64,000 bases of DNA, taken from assembly GCA_963575745.1 (NCBI GenBank), contig CAUYUJ010019899.1, forward strand, positions 1 to 64,000, given 5' to 3'. The position numbers and the translations under genes are program-made. This stretch comes from Prorocentrum cordatum. Taxonomy: Eukaryota; Sar; Dinophyceae; Prorocentrales; Prorocentraceae. The notes beneath the pieces were generated by a model. The model saw nothing but the letters and a program-made list of their open reading frames with translations. It was not told the origin of the DNA and did no database searches. Shown here one piece after another: positions 20,361 to 30,966 of this stretch (positions are counted from its first letter, which is position 1; each line of letters opens with the position of its first letter).

Positions 20361-20880
20361 CACAGGGCATCGGCGCCGCCTCGGCCTGAACGAGACGAAG
20401 CGACGCGAGGCCGGGGAAGAGATGGAGGAGGAGGATCAGGTGAGAAGTCCAGCGAGGGAATTCCACCTAGGCCCTGACCATCGGCGTTTACGGCACGGCC
20501 CTGGGCCTTTTCTGAGCAGCCCTGCCTTGTTCGATTCCTTCCTTGGGTGCGTATATTCTAGACGCTTCGCTTGTCGGGATGCTCATTACGGGGGGGGATT
20601 TTCTGCCCTCTAAGACGAGGAGGGGGAGAGCGAGGGGAGGAGAGAGGAAACGGAGGAGGAGAAGGAGTAGAAGGAGAAGGGAAGGGGGGAATACCCTGAC
20701 CCCTTCGCGTCGTGGAAAAACGGCGACGGGAGGTTTTTCGTTATGCTCGGCCCCCAAGGGGCCTTCCCGGGCCTCGGGACCGTCAAAAAACGACTCAGGA
20801 TGAAAAGCCGGTCCTGGGGAAGGGGTCCAGACCTCTGGGGGTCGACGTTGTGAAAGAATCGCGACGTCGGGGGACTGGGT
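20361..20880 (+). repeat. Segmental duplicate of 13.38-13.89 kb, ending in family R
   Basis: See the 13300-13900 entry. The family R block here (about 20710-20875) is the most complete: CGACGGGAGGTTTTTCG, GGGCCTCGGGACCGTCAAAA, CTCAGGATGAAAAGCCGG, GACCTCTGGGGGTCGACG, GAAAGAATCGCGACGTCGGG. Confidence 0.8.
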
Positions 20881-21012
20881 AGGATGAGAAGAAGCATCAT
20901 GAGGTGGGGGGATGACCTGTCGGCCGAGCGAAATTCTCCTTCTCCTCCTCCACCGTCCCTTTCTCCCTCGTCCCTGCGTTTCTCGTCCCCCTCGTCGAAG
21001 GAACAGTCAGCC

Positions 21013-21170
21013 ACGCGCAGAGGGGGGTGAGGGGAGGGGGGAGGGCTTCTTAGAAGCACCCCTGCTTCTCAGAAGGCGCGGGCCTTGTCTATAGATGTAA
21101 GGCCGGCGCCCTCTAAGAAGCAGCCTCCTTCTACGAAGCCCTCCCCCCTCCCTCCACCCCCCTGTGCGCG
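21013..21170. mobile_element. Family E inverted-repeat element, copy 1
   Basis: Begins ACGCGCAGAGGGGGGTGAGG and ends CCCCCCTGTGCGCG. The inner part is also palindromic: GCTTCTCAGAAGGCGCGGGC faces GGCCGGCGCCCTCTAAGAAG around GTCTATAGATGTA. The closest copy is at 61050-61207. Confidence 0.75.
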
Positions 21171-21299
21171 CCGCCAAAAAAGTGTCGCCGATTCTTCGTT
21201 CGATCGAGCTGTCGCCGGTCGATCGTGCTCGCGACCAGCAGTGCGTTCCGCCCGTTCGGGGCGGGCCGGGCCGTGGGGAGGGAGTGGAACGGAACCGAG

Positions 21300-21590
21300 G
21301 AGTAGGAGGAGGAGGAGGAGGAGGAGGAGGAGGAGGAGGAGGAGGAGGAGGAGGAGGAGGAGAGGAGCAGGAGGGGAGGGAGGAGGAGGGGGGGAGGGGG
21401 AGAGGAGGGGAGGAGGAGGAGGAGGAGGGGAGGGGGAGGAGGAGGGGGAGGAGGAGGAGGAGGAGGGGGAGGAGGGAGGAGGAGGAGGAGGAGAGGAGCG
21501 GGAGAGGAGGAGGAGGGGGAGGGGAGGAGGAGGAGGAGGAGGGAGGAGGAGGAGGAGGAGGAGGAGGAGGAGGAGGAGGACGAGGAGGGG
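21300..21590 (+). repeat. GGA/GGGGA tract
   Basis: About 290 bp of G/A-only sequence. Confidence 0.95.
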
Positions 21591-22319
21591 AATAACATCG
21601 AAGAGGGAGCCTGCCTCCTCCCTCAAGAAGGAGGCAGGATTATACGGTCAGGAACTGTTGCTTAGCGTGTCGCAGCGGTGGCCCTGGCGACTTTCTAATG
21701 CCCTGCAAGATAATATCGTGTCGCTCCGCTCCACGGGGCGGCAGGCTGGGAAAGGCTCGGGGCGCTGACGCTTGGGGGCTGGGGACGTGGACAGCGTGGT
21801 GAGCCAGAACTGAAGGCGCGACACGCTAAGCCAAACGTTCCCGACCGCATGTCTGATGCTCCACGGCGCCATGACGGACGACAGGTGGCACCACCGGGCA
21901 GGAGGTGGGAAGCGTCGTCGACGTCGGCGACCCCATGGCTTTCACCCTGCAGGTGTGGAAGAAGGCCCCTGCAGCGGCAGGGGCAACGCATCACACGGCC
22001 ATGTCGAAGGACCTGCCGCCCAGGAGGTCCACGATCATGCCCACGAGCGACAGGCCTCTGACCGATGGGCAGCCCTGCTCCGTGCGAGCGAGGGCCCACC
22101 ACCGGGAGGCCGCACGGGGAGGAGCCCAGCGAGACGGGCGGTGAAGTCCAGCTTCCCAGCGACCGAGCCGATCGCCGACGTCCTCAGCTTCTTCGGCCAG
22201 CGCTCTTGGCTCGGATGCGCTTCAAAGGGCCGAGCCCCCTCCCCCCCCGCTCATGCCACGGACCACGGTCACCAGAAGCACCAGAGAACAAAGCCTGGGC
22301 AGACGGTGTTGGTCCAACG
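21591..22319. other. No gene recognised
   Basis: Ordinary-composition sequence without simple repeats. Several frames are open, but none has recognisable motifs and none stands out. Confidence 0.45.
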
Positions 22320-22665
22320 AGTCGGGGAGGAGGCAGGGGAGAGAGGGGGAGAAGGAGGAGAAGGAGGAGGAGGGGGAGGAGGAGGAGGGGGAGGCAGGGG
22401 AGAGCAGGGGGAGGATGAGGGGGAGAGGAGGGGGAGGAGGAGGTGAAGGGGGAGGGGGAGCGGGAGGGGGAGGGGAAGAGAGGAGGAGGAGGAGGAGGAG
22501 GAGGAAGAGGAGGAGGAGGAATAGGAGGAGGAGGAGGAGGAGGAGGAGGGAGAGGAGGAGCGCGGATTTCGCGGAGAAGACCGTTGTGGCCCACACTGCG
22601 TGAGGAGGAGTAGGAGTAGGAGGAGGAGGAGGAGGAGGAGGAGGAGGAGGAGAAGGAGGCAGATT
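22320..22665 (+). repeat. GGA tract in three blocks
   Basis: 22335-22435, 22440-22560 and 22600-22660, separated by short unique pieces. Confidence 0.95.
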
Positions 22666-22924
22666 CCAGCAGTGTCCGTGCTCTCGTGGAGAGGGGGGTC
22701 GTGGCGCAGCCACGCCACGACCCCGCTGAGGCATGGAGGTCCTTCGTGGTCCAGGCCGTTGAGCTTCGGGTGGTCGGCATCTTCTCTCTCCCATTTCCAT
22801 TCTCTCTACTTCGCTCCTCCTCTCTCCTTTCCTGGCGGACGGCAGGGAGGGGGCCCCTCGCCAAGCTTCTCTTCGTTCCCTTCTCTTATGTTTCCTGTCG
22901 TCCTCTCTCTTCTCCCGGCAGGAC

Positions 22925-23110
22925 GGACGGCAGGGAGGCGGCGAGGGGCGTCGCTTCTGAGGTCCAGCAGCGCATTATTGGCCCCGGCGCGGGCGCCCCC
23001 CTGCGGTCCGTGGGCTCGTTCCAGGTGCGGCACAACATCGAGGGCCCCCCGCTGAGCACCCGCGGGCCTCCGCTGAGCACTCGCGGGCCGCCTCCTCGTC
23101 CTCAGCCTTC
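22925..23110 (+). CDS. Exon-like open segment, unidentified
   Basis: After two in-line CGGCAG acceptor-like sites the frame reads GREAARGVASEVQQRIIGPG, then APLRSVGSFQVRHNIEGP, then a tandem PPLSTRG duplication. The balanced composition and the lack of simple repeats are gene-like. I recognise no family. No matching start or donor can be assigned with confidence, so it is offered only as a possible exon. Confidence 0.22.
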
Positions 23111-23519
23111 GCGTCGCCCTGGCCGTCCTCACTGCTTCCCCTCCTGGCCCTCGCCCGCATCCTCCCCACTCATCCTCCTCGCTCTCCTTCTCCTTCTCGT
23201 CCACCCCTCCACCTCGTCCTCCTCCTTCTCCTCCTCCTTCGGTCCGTCCTCCTCCTCCTCCTCCTCCTTCTGTTTGTCCTCGTCCTCCCTCTGAGTTCAG
23301 GGCGCTGGAACAAGGACCGTTTGGGGCCCAGGAGGGGCTATGACTTCCGGGCCGTTCCCTCTACGACCCAGGTCGGGGGGGAACCCCTTCGTGGCCGAGA
23401 GGCTCGCCGCGGCGCGGGAAGCCCCCCCTCGTTCCTTCTCTTCGGCGCTCCCCGCGGTAGCACGACGGCTGGACTACCTCGTCTTGCTCCTCTCGAAGGA
23501 GACCAAAAAACGTCATACA
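23111..23519. other. CT-rich intergenic DNA
   Basis: CCT/CTC-rich at 23175-23290; otherwise nothing recognised. Confidence 0.5.
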
Positions 23520-23655
23520 CATAAACTTTTGGCGCTACGTGCGGATTTCTTGGATCCGCGATGGGGCCCCCTGGCGGCGCCTCTGGCGCCGGCTCTGACG
23601 CGCCCGGCCCGCCAGGGAGGGGGGTCCAGCGCAGTTCCAAGAAAAACGCGCGGAG
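23520..23655. repeat. Family G foldback repeat, copy 2
   Basis: TTTTGGCGCTACGTGCGGAT with TTCTTGGATCCGCG faces AGCGCAGTTCCAAGAAAAAC with GCGCGGAGCGCCAAA: inverted arms around a GC-rich loop. Confidence 0.6.
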
Positions 23656-24100
23656 CGCCAAACTATTAAATGTGTGTGTGTGTTGTTTCTTCCTCTAGTC
23701 TTGCTCCTCATCCTCTTCTCCTCCAGCGGTCCTCTGTACTCCGCGCTGCCGCTGGCGTCGGAGCAGCCCCGGATCGGGCCGAGCGCGCTGGACACGAACA
23801 ATTGGGGTGGCACCCGAGGCCTGTTCTTCGAGCCCGATTTCAGGCGCGGGGGACGTCCTCCAAGCCCCGCCGCGAATGCCAGGGGAGGGGGCCTGGAAGG
23901 AGGAGGATCGAGGCCCTTCCCCTCTCCACCCTCCCTCTTCCCCCCCCCTGTCCTCCCCCTCTCCTTGCCCTCTCCTCCCTCCCTCCTCCCTCCATCCCTC
24001 CCTCCCCTCCTCCTCTCCTCCCCTCCTCTTCTCCCCCTCTCCTTCTTCTTGCCGGCTGGGCTGAGCGCCCCCCCTCCGCGCTTTGCTTTTTTACACTTCA
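23656..24100. other. TG tract, a possible exon, then a CCT tract
   Basis: 23668-23682 is a short (TG)n. A frame at about 23750-23870 reads ASEQPRIGPSALDTNNWGG and FFEPDFRRGGR, protein-like but unidentified. 23935-24050 is CCT/CTC-rich. Confidence 0.35.
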
Positions 24101-24246
24101 GTCGGCCATGTCCTTCTACAGGAGGAATATTCAAGAATGGGAAAATAGTAAGGTGACGATGTTCCTGCTCTTTAGGTATGTTCGAGAATGCTTGGCTTTG
24201 CCTTATTTTTGTCTTCCCACATCCGCCTGTAGGAGACATGCTCGAC
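24101..24246. mobile_element. Family B MITE-like element, copy 2
   Basis: GTCGGCCATGTCCTTCTACA with GGAGGAATATTC at the left; CCGCCTGTAGGAGACATG then CTCGAC at the right. 146 bp. Confidence 0.75.
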
Positions 24247-25545
24247 GTAAGTTTACACAGGATTCCCAAAAGTTGGGCTCGCACTTCCCAAACCATCTTG
24301 TGGTGTTGGGTCCCCATTTTGAATAGACAGCGCCCCGCTTTCTTCACCTCACCTCACCTCCCGCGCTCCTCCCCCTCCTATCATCCCTTGCCTCTGCCCT
24401 CCACATGTTTTTGTTTCGGCACACCCTCACCCGTTTCGTGGCCCCACAGGGATATCCACCGAAGGTCCCGTGGCAGGCTTCGTATGGCGCCACCGCACCT
24501 CTTTCGGCACACCCCTCATACGTTTCGTGGCCCCAAAAGGGGGCTCCACTAAAGGCCCCAGTGGCAGGATTCGCATGGCGCCACCGTATTCATGTCGGCA
24601 CACCCCTCACACGTTTCGTGGTCCCATTGGGAGCTCAACCGAAAGCCTCAGTTGCAGGGTTTGCATGGCGCCAACGCACCCATGTCGGCGCACCCATCAC
24701 ACGTTTACCCCTCACACATTTCGTGGCCCCACAGGGATATCCACCGAAGGCCCCAGTGGCAGGGTTAGCATGGCGCCACCGCACCAAATTCGGCACACCC
24801 TTCACACGATTCGTGGCCCTATAGGGAGCTCCACCGAAGGCCCCACCGGCAGGGTTCGCATGGCGCCACCGGACCCATGTCGGCACACCCCATCACACGT
24901 TTCGTGGCCCATAAGGAGCTCCAACGAAGGCCCCAGTGGCGCCACCGCGCCCGTGCCGGCACACTCTTCACACGATTCGTGGTTTCATTATGGGGGCTCC
25001 ACTGAAGGCCCCCGTGGCAGGGTTCGCATGGCGCCACCGCACCCATGTCGGCACACCCCTCACAAGTTCCGTGGCTCCATAGGGAGCCTCACCGAAGGCC
25101 CCAGTGGCAGGGCTTGCATGGCGCAGCCGCACCCATTTCGGCACACCCCTCACACGCGTCGTGGCCCCACGGGGAGGCGGCATTCGCATGGCACTACCGC
25201 ACACATGTCGGCACACCCCTCACACGGTTTGTTGGCCCCAACGAAGGGGGCTCCACCGAAAGCCCCAGTGGCAAGGTTCGCATGGCGCAACCGCGCCAAA
25301 TTCGACACACCCCTCACACGCTTCGTGGCCCCATAGGGAGCTCCACCGAAGGCCGCACTGGCAGGGTTCGCATGGCGCCAACGCGCAGATATCGGCACAC
25401 CCCTCACACGCTTCGCAGCCCCATAGGGATCTCCACCGAAGGCCCCAATGGCAGGGTTTGCGTGGCGCCACCGTGCCCATTTCGGCACATCCCCCACGCG
25501 TTTCGTGACCCTACAGGGATCTCCACCGAAGGCGGGGCTCACATC
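24247..25545 (-). repeat. Composite repeat with 91-bp array, inverted (V2)
   Basis: About twelve units of 89-92 bp, reverse-complementary to V1 (CACACCCCTCACACGTTTCG, GGCCCCATAGGGAGCTCCAC, CGAAGGCCCCAGTGGCAGGG). The distal flank at 24260-24310 (AACCATCTTGTGGTGTTGGG) and the GCAAGGGATGATAGG flank on the minus strand match V3 and V1. All long frames are repeat translations. Confidence 0.85.
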
Positions 25546-25569
25546 TTCGGCATTCACAATTGCATATGG

Positions 25570-26170
25570 TTGGGTCCGTCGCCCTGGTCACTGTTTTGTC
25601 CCTTCCGAACGTTGTCGGTCGTTTCAGAATGGCGTTCCCGCCCCAGTGCTGGCTCCATTTTAGCGTTCCCGGCCCTTCCAAGTCAAACTCCCGTTGCAGC
25701 GCTGACCTCTTCTCATCGTCTCGGTTCTTCCAAATCGTGCTTCCGTGTCCGCGTTGGCCTCATTTTCGGATCGGCGCTTTGCTCCCGTCGTTCAGAATGG
25801 CGCTCTCGCCCCAGCGCGGGCCACTTTTCTGGATTCGAGTCTTTCTTCCTTATTGTCACGTCGCCCCCCTCAGTTTCCCTCCTCCGCCTTCCCTTGGTCC
25901 ACTCCAGTTATTGCTGATGATGTTCGTCCTCGTTCTTTCCCTCCCACTCACCGTCCTGCTCACCCGCTGCCTTCTCCTCCTATGCTCGCAGCTCCCCATG
26001 CTTCCGATTGCATATGACACGATGTAGTCTTTTGGCTGGAGTTGCAGGTCGGCTGTGAGACGCGTCTGCAAATAACAACAAATCTGCGCAGTGGGGCGGG
26101 ATGGGAGGGAGGGACAGGATGTCAGATGAGGCGCGAGCGCATGTAGATTGTCTCCTCCCCCTCGCCCCCC
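25570..26170 (+). repeat. 60-bp tandem array plus flank, shared with 59.2-60.1 kb
   Basis: Units GTTTCAGAATGGCG, CTCGCCCCAGCGCGGGCC and CATTTTCGGATCGG recur about five times at 25610-25840. The downstream block with GGGATGGGAGGGAGGG, GTCAGATGAGGCGCGAGCGC matches 60050-60110. Confidence 0.75.
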
Positions 26171-26869
26171 CTCCTCTCAGGGGCAACGATAGGGCATGGA
26201 CAGGCATAGAGGGGGATGCATCGACCCCCGGTCGCCCATGTATGGCCGATAGGGGTCTGATAGCCCCACCCCGCTCAGGAACGTGCGGATTCGCTATCAG
26301 GGCCTATCGCCGACCTATCGGCGATGTATCGCCGATTCCAGGTCGATGTTTCCCCCCTAAGCCGGTCCCCCCCCTATCGTTGAGCCTCAGCTTCTGTCCT
26401 GGCAGTGGTCTCCGTCTTCGGCGCGCAGGTAGGTGGCGGTGGGTGCCGCGGGATGGCGACAGGCACAACCTCAGATTTCTGCGATTGGCGGAAGAGTGGA
26501 CATTGCCGAAGAGTGGGGCTGCGCAGATCAAACAACCATAGCTTCTGTTCCCTAGGCCAAGCGTCAATCAAGGCCGTCCTCTCCGTGGTTGCGCAGTGTC
26601 TCCAAGATTCGAGTAGAACGTTCTTCCAGGATTTTGTTCTCCAGGATTTTATTCTCCAGGATTTCGAGCGCCTCCAGCGGCTCCCGGACCCCTCTTGGAA
26701 TACGTTCCTACCAGGATTTCGAGGGGAGTCCAGCCCCGACGAGGAGAAGGCCCCCAGAGGCCCAAGCAGGGCCCGAACCGCCCCTCAGAAGCGTCGACCC
26801 CCGAGAGCTCCCCGCACGCTGGCTGGAGCTTTGGTGGTTGAGCTGGTGCGCAAAAGCGGTTTGAATGTT
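26171..26869. other. Intergenic; CCAGGATTTTNTTCT mini-repeat
   Basis: 26620-26665 has three CCAGGATTT units, and 26305-26335 has repeated CGCC(G/T)ATCGGCGAT-type motifs. No gene supported. Confidence 0.45.
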
Positions 26870-27350
26870 GTCATGGCGAAGGACCCAGTCATATGAAGCT
26901 GCGGATAACGCAGCTGTGAGTAGCGTCCTCGGCGGAGCTCCCTATGGGGGGGGGGCCACGAGTTGCGTGAGGAGTATGTGTGTGCGCGCCGAACTGGGAA
27001 TGCGGTGGGCGGGGAGCCGCGTGCGAACGCTGCCGCTGGGGCCTTCGGTGAAGCTCCCTACGGGGGCCACGAAACGTGTGAGGGTGTGCCGACATGGACA
27101 TGCGGTGGACGGATAACCGCATGCGAACGCGGCCGCGGAGGCCTTCGGTGGACCTGTAGGGCCACGAAACGTGTGAGGGGTGTGACGGTATGGTAGACTG
27201 GTGCGGAGGGCAGAGGCAGGGATGGGAGGAGCGAGGGGGTGGGGGCGCAGGAGGGAGTGAGTAACGCGGTGTGCTGTCTCCTCGAAGCGAGGACGCAACC
27301 CTACAGGATGGTTGGGAAGTAGGATGAGTCCGAAATTCCCAACCACCAAG
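26870..27350 (+). repeat. Composite repeat with 91-bp array, short version (V3)
   Basis: Left flank GGCGAAGGACCCAGTCAT as in V1; about three array units at 26925-27190; right flanks GGAGGGCAGAGGCAGGGATG and CCTACAGGATGGTTGGGAAG as in V2. Confidence 0.8.
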
Positions 27351-27819
27351 TCATAATCTCAGACGAGCCAGCCACAGTGGAGATGTCGCCGCTCCGTGTG
27401 TTCCGACGCGCGGCCTTGCGTCTTGGGGAAGGCGCCCCGGCCACCAGGGCAAACGCCACCTTGGGCGCGGTGGGCTTGCCTTTGTGTTCGCCGCGGCGCC
27501 GGCCTCGTCTACACTGGGCGCGGGGCGCAGAGTTTGCCGTGTGTCTGCCGAGGTGTCGGCGTCATCGCTAGGGCACGTTGGGAACAAACGGCGCGGCGAC
27601 AGATGACGAAGCGATGCTTAGGCCAGTGTGGCGCAGGCAGGCAGGCAACAGCAGCCACCATCGTACTGACCACCAAAAGTCGCACCCTCCCGTCCTGCCT
27701 GGGGCCCCTCCCTGCCCAGCTGTCCTCCCAGAAAGCCGCTGTCTTGCGTTTCTCAGTGCGGGGTCCCCACAGGTCTGTCCTCTTGCCCCTCGTGCCGGCT
27801 CATCATCCTGAGCCGTTTA
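27351..27819. other. No gene recognised
   Basis: GC-rich, no simple repeat. Open frames lack recognisable motifs. Confidence 0.45.
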
Positions 27820-28015
27820 TGTCGGGAGCGTTGAGACGGGAGTCAGTGCAAGCAGGAGTCAGCCAGAGCGCCAGATCTCCCAGGATCCTGCAGAGCCAAG
27901 TACTGACCTGGGTCAGCGCGCAGGAGCCTGCAGGATCTTGCAGGATCCTGCAAGGCCCGACTGACCCGGGTTTGCCTTGGCCCCGGCCAGGAGATCCCCG
28001 ACCGTAGGCGGCCCC
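27820..28015 (+). repeat. Family I dispersed repeat, copy 1
   Basis: CGGGAGCGTTGAGACGGGAG, GTCAGCCAGAGCGCC, repeated GCAGGATC(C/T)TGCAGGATC, CTGACCCGGGTTTG and GAGATCCCCGA, in the same order as 63310-63550. Confidence 0.75.
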
Positions 28016-28146
28016 GGGGCCCTCGCGAGGGCCCCCAGAGGCCGAACGCGGCGCGGAATCTCCGCCCTGCGCTTCTCGAGACGCCGGGAGGTCTGGCCTC
28101 GACCCGGGCTGGGGCTCGGTCCCTCGTCGGTCCCTGCCGGCATCAG

Positions 28147-29232
28147 CCCCCCCCCGGAGGAGGAGGAGGAGGAGGAGGAGGAGGAGGAGGAGGAGGAGGA
28201 GGAGGAGTGGGAGGAGGAGGCCGCGCCCCCCCGCTGCAGGCTCTCGGACGAGGACCAGTGGCAGTACGTGGGCCGCGGGCGGGGCGGCTACACGAAGGCA
28301 CCATTCGCGTCGCCCTCCCTCTCCTCCGGCTGGCCTCCTCGGGTCAGCCGTCGCCTCCTCCTCCTCCCTCCTCCTCCACCTCCTCCTCCTCCGTCTCTTC
28401 TCCTTCTGAATAACTTCTCCCTGTCGCACCCCGAGGCCAGTTTTTAGGGCGGGCCGGGCGTTTCGCCTGAGACTTCCTTACCATTTATGACCCTGAAGCT
28501 TAAACGTTGACAACAGCTTCACGGATGGAGGGCGGGTGGTTTTCAAAATGTGGCTCTCGCCTTAGCGCCGCGCACATTCGTTTGACACACATTGCAATAG
28601 TTTCGCGGATTGAGGGCGTATCGTTTGCAAAATGTGGTTGTCGCCTTAGCGCCGCGCACATTCGTTCTAAACATGCGTAAGAGTTTCACGGATCGGGGGC
28701 GGTTGCTTTTCAAAAGGTGGCTCTCGCCTCAGCGCCGCGCGCATTCGGAGTAAACATGTCAAGAGTTGCACAGATTGTGGGCGGTTCCTTTTCCGAATGT
28801 GTCTCTCGCGTCAGCGCCGCGCACATTTGTTTGCTAATGTGCAAGAGTTTCATTGATTTACGTGCTCAACGTATGAGAAAGTGAGTTGTGGAAGAATTTA
28901 GGCCGATTAGGGTCAACAGTTACATTGGTCCGCGGTGCTGAAGTCCAAGGAATGGCGTTCTGGCGCGATTCAAGATCGTCAAGACTCCAGTCAAGTTGAT
29001 CCGTTGCGTTGGAATCCCGAGAACAATGTTTCGCCCCGCTTCAGGGTCTTCAAACGGCTGCCTCCCAGCGAGGCAGTTCCCTCAGTGGAAATGAACCCTT
29101 GTAGGGGCCTATGAAGAGAGAGCTTAGAGGGAGGGCTTATTCCAACATCATCGATGGTTCTTGGGTTCACACTGGTCCTCCTCCTCCTCCGACTCCGCCC
29201 CCGCCTCCGCCTCCTAAGTCTGTCTGTCTGTC

Positions 29233-29299
<67 letters not shown>

Positions 29300-29702
29300 G
29301 TCTCTCTGTCTGTCTGTCTATCTGTCGGCCCGTCCGTCCGTCCGTCCCTCCGTCCGTCTGTCTGTCTGTCCGTCCGTCTGTCTGTCTGTCTGTCTGTCTG
29401 TCTGCCTGTCTGTCTTCCTCCTCGCCCTCCTACTCCTTCTCCTCTCCGTTCCTCGTCTACCTCCTTCTCCTCATTTTTCCTCCTCCTCCTGCTCCTCCTC
29501 CCCCTCCTCCTCCTCTTCCTCCTTCTGGTATCTCCTCACTCCTCTCTCCCTCCCTCCCTCCTTTTCCCCCCTTGTGCATGAAGGTTCCCGAGTACCGTTT
29601 CGCGGGGCTCGGCCAGGGAGACTACGTCAAGGGCGGAGGCACCGTGTACAGCTGGCGGCTCCGCACCAGGCGCCTCCTTATCTGGGGCCTTCTCTGAAGC
29701 GA

Positions 29703-29734
<32 letters not shown>

Positions 29735-30268
29735 ACGTAGGTTGTTGGGCGTTTCTTGAGGCTCTCGTCGCCACGGCCGACCGCAGCGCGACAAGTTTGC
29801 GACGGTGGACCCGGGGAGGGGTCCAGGGACCGATGTCAGCGGACTTACGCTGGCTGTGTTTGCTCATCCTCCCCTCCACGTCAGGTGAGAGACGCCATTA
29901 TACGGGGTCGTCTTCGCCGGCATTGGCACGTAAAACTGCCCGCGTAAGCTCGCGCGTAAGCGCCCTCGCTTCCAATGTGGCGTGCCGCGCCGGCGGCCCG
30001 CGTAAGCCGCCGCGTAAGGTCGCAATGCCATCTCGCGCAATATCCGTTTTGGATCACCGCTCAGGTGTCTCCTGTGCCTCGCCCTTTTGCTGCTAGTGGC
30101 GGTCGGGCTGTTCCTCTGGCTCCTGTTCGATCCCAACGACCCTCTCCACGTCGCGGTGCCCATGGAGCACAGAAGGGTGCACTCGAGATTCCATCCCGAC
30201 GCGGACGGGCGCCAGCAGGGCCACAACACGACCCTCGAGCCGCTGGGAACAGGCCCGGGTCAAGCCCG
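28147..30268 (+). CDS. Acidic Y-V-G-x-G repeat single-pass membrane protein (fragmentary gene model)
   Basis: Three exon-like pieces splice in phase. Exon A (about 28147-28297) encodes a Glu run then DEDQWQYVGRGRGGYTK, with a GC donor. Exon B (29584-29657) encodes VPEYRFAGLGQGDYVKGGG then TVYSW, with a GC donor inside an Arg codon. Exon C (30065 to about 30268) completes that Arg and encodes CLLCLALLLLVAVGLFLWLL then FDPNDP, a clear transmembrane helix, and a luminal or extracellular segment with an N-glycosylation site (NTT). The Y-x-G-x-G-x-Y repeats, acidic cytoplasmic part and following TM recall, from memory, a large family of dinoflagellate membrane proteins of unknown function. Exon C runs into a TA microsatellite just after RYD, and the Cys-rich ectodomain I would expect next is not seen nearby. 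The gene may be broken, or its later exons may lie beyond. Splice choices are my inference. Confidence 0.4.
28155..28206 (+). repeat. GGA microsatellite inside exon A
   Basis: (GGA)n encodes the Glu run of the membrane-protein candidate. A CCT tract follows at 28340-28395, in the intron. Confidence 0.85.
28409..28492 (+). repeat. Family K short dispersed repeat, copy 2
   Basis: CTGTCGCACCCCGAGGCCAG, GGGCGTTTCGCCTGAGACTT, CCTTACCAT; pairs with 5053-5137. Confidence 0.6.
28500..28860 (-). repeat. 83-bp minisatellite, about four units (minus)
   Basis: Units: TTTCACGGAT(T/C)G(A/G)GGGCGG, TTTTCAAAATGTGGCTCTCG, CCTTAGCGCCGCGCACATTC. The same unit occurs in the opposite orientation at 38700-39130 and 50270-50605. 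Confidence 0.85.
28861..29216. other. No feature recognised
   Basis: 28950-29060 has GAATGGCGTTCTGGCGC- and TCAAGATCGTCAAGAC-like phrases distantly resembling the 60-bp array at 25.6 kb. No gene. Confidence 0.4.
29217..29535 (+). repeat. TGTC tetranucleotide array, then CCT tract
   Basis: (TGTC)n with CCGT variants at 29217-29415, then CCT/CTC-rich DNA to 29535. Lies in the putative intron before exon B. Confidence 0.95.
29700..29740 (+). repeat. GAC microsatellite
   Basis: (GAC)n of about 40 bp just after exon B. Confidence 0.9.
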
Positions 30269-30273
30269 GTACG

Positions 30274-30275
<2 letters not shown>

Positions 30276-30311
<36 letters not shown>

Positions 30312-30330
30312 TATATATATATGTATATAT
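30276..30330 (+). repeat. TA microsatellite
   Basis: (TA)n of about 55 bp directly after exon C of the membrane-protein candidate. Confidence 0.95.
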
Positions 30331-30419
30331 ATGCTCGCCCCCCACCAGCGCACCCCAACGACCATCTTTCTCTTCCTCCTCCTGGCTCCCTCACGCTCCT
30401 CCCCTCATCAGGCTCAGCA

Positions 30420-30631
30420 TGTTCGATGGCGATTGTTCGAGAAGGCACCTGAGGCCTCTTGGATGTTCGTTGGGATATGGTGGGAGGCATCTCGGGGATC
30501 TGTTGAAAGCAGTTTTGAAGCCTCTTAGGGGCAGTCTGGGGGCCTCTGGGGGCCTCTTGGGCGCCTCTTGGGCGCCTCTTGAGCTTCTTGGAGGCCTCTT
30601 GGATCCTCCTGGAGTTGATGATGACGAGTGC

Positions 30632-30666
<35 letters not shown>

Positions 30667-30815
30667 CGATGATGGGGCTGAGGACGACGACGACGATGAT
30701 GATGATGATGATGCTGATGATGATGATGGGGATGGTTCTGATGACGATTGCGATTAAGATGATGGCGATGGCAACGATGACAATTGCAATGATGATGATT
30801 TTGATGATGACGAAC
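30420..30815 (+). repeat. CCTCTTGGG motif cluster, then ATG/GAT tract
   Basis: 30500-30610 repeats GGCCTCTTGG(G/A)(C/G)GCC as at 16576. 30615-30815 is interrupted (GAT)n, reading Asp or Met runs. Confidence 0.85.
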
Positions 30816-30966
30816 ACTATATTTCATCAGCGTCCTCACGCTCACTTTCATCATGTAGTTAACGTATTGTGCTCAAGCCGTTGCCAAGCATACGCTAACG
30901 TATTTGTCTTTTTTGTTGCTGTTGTTTTTTAACATCCCATCCTTGTGCATCAATCTGGATTGCAAG

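Noticed and set aside
29217-29420. Leu/Ser/Val/Cys-rich membrane-like frames over the TGTC array
   Set aside because: Pure tetranucleotide translation in all three frames.
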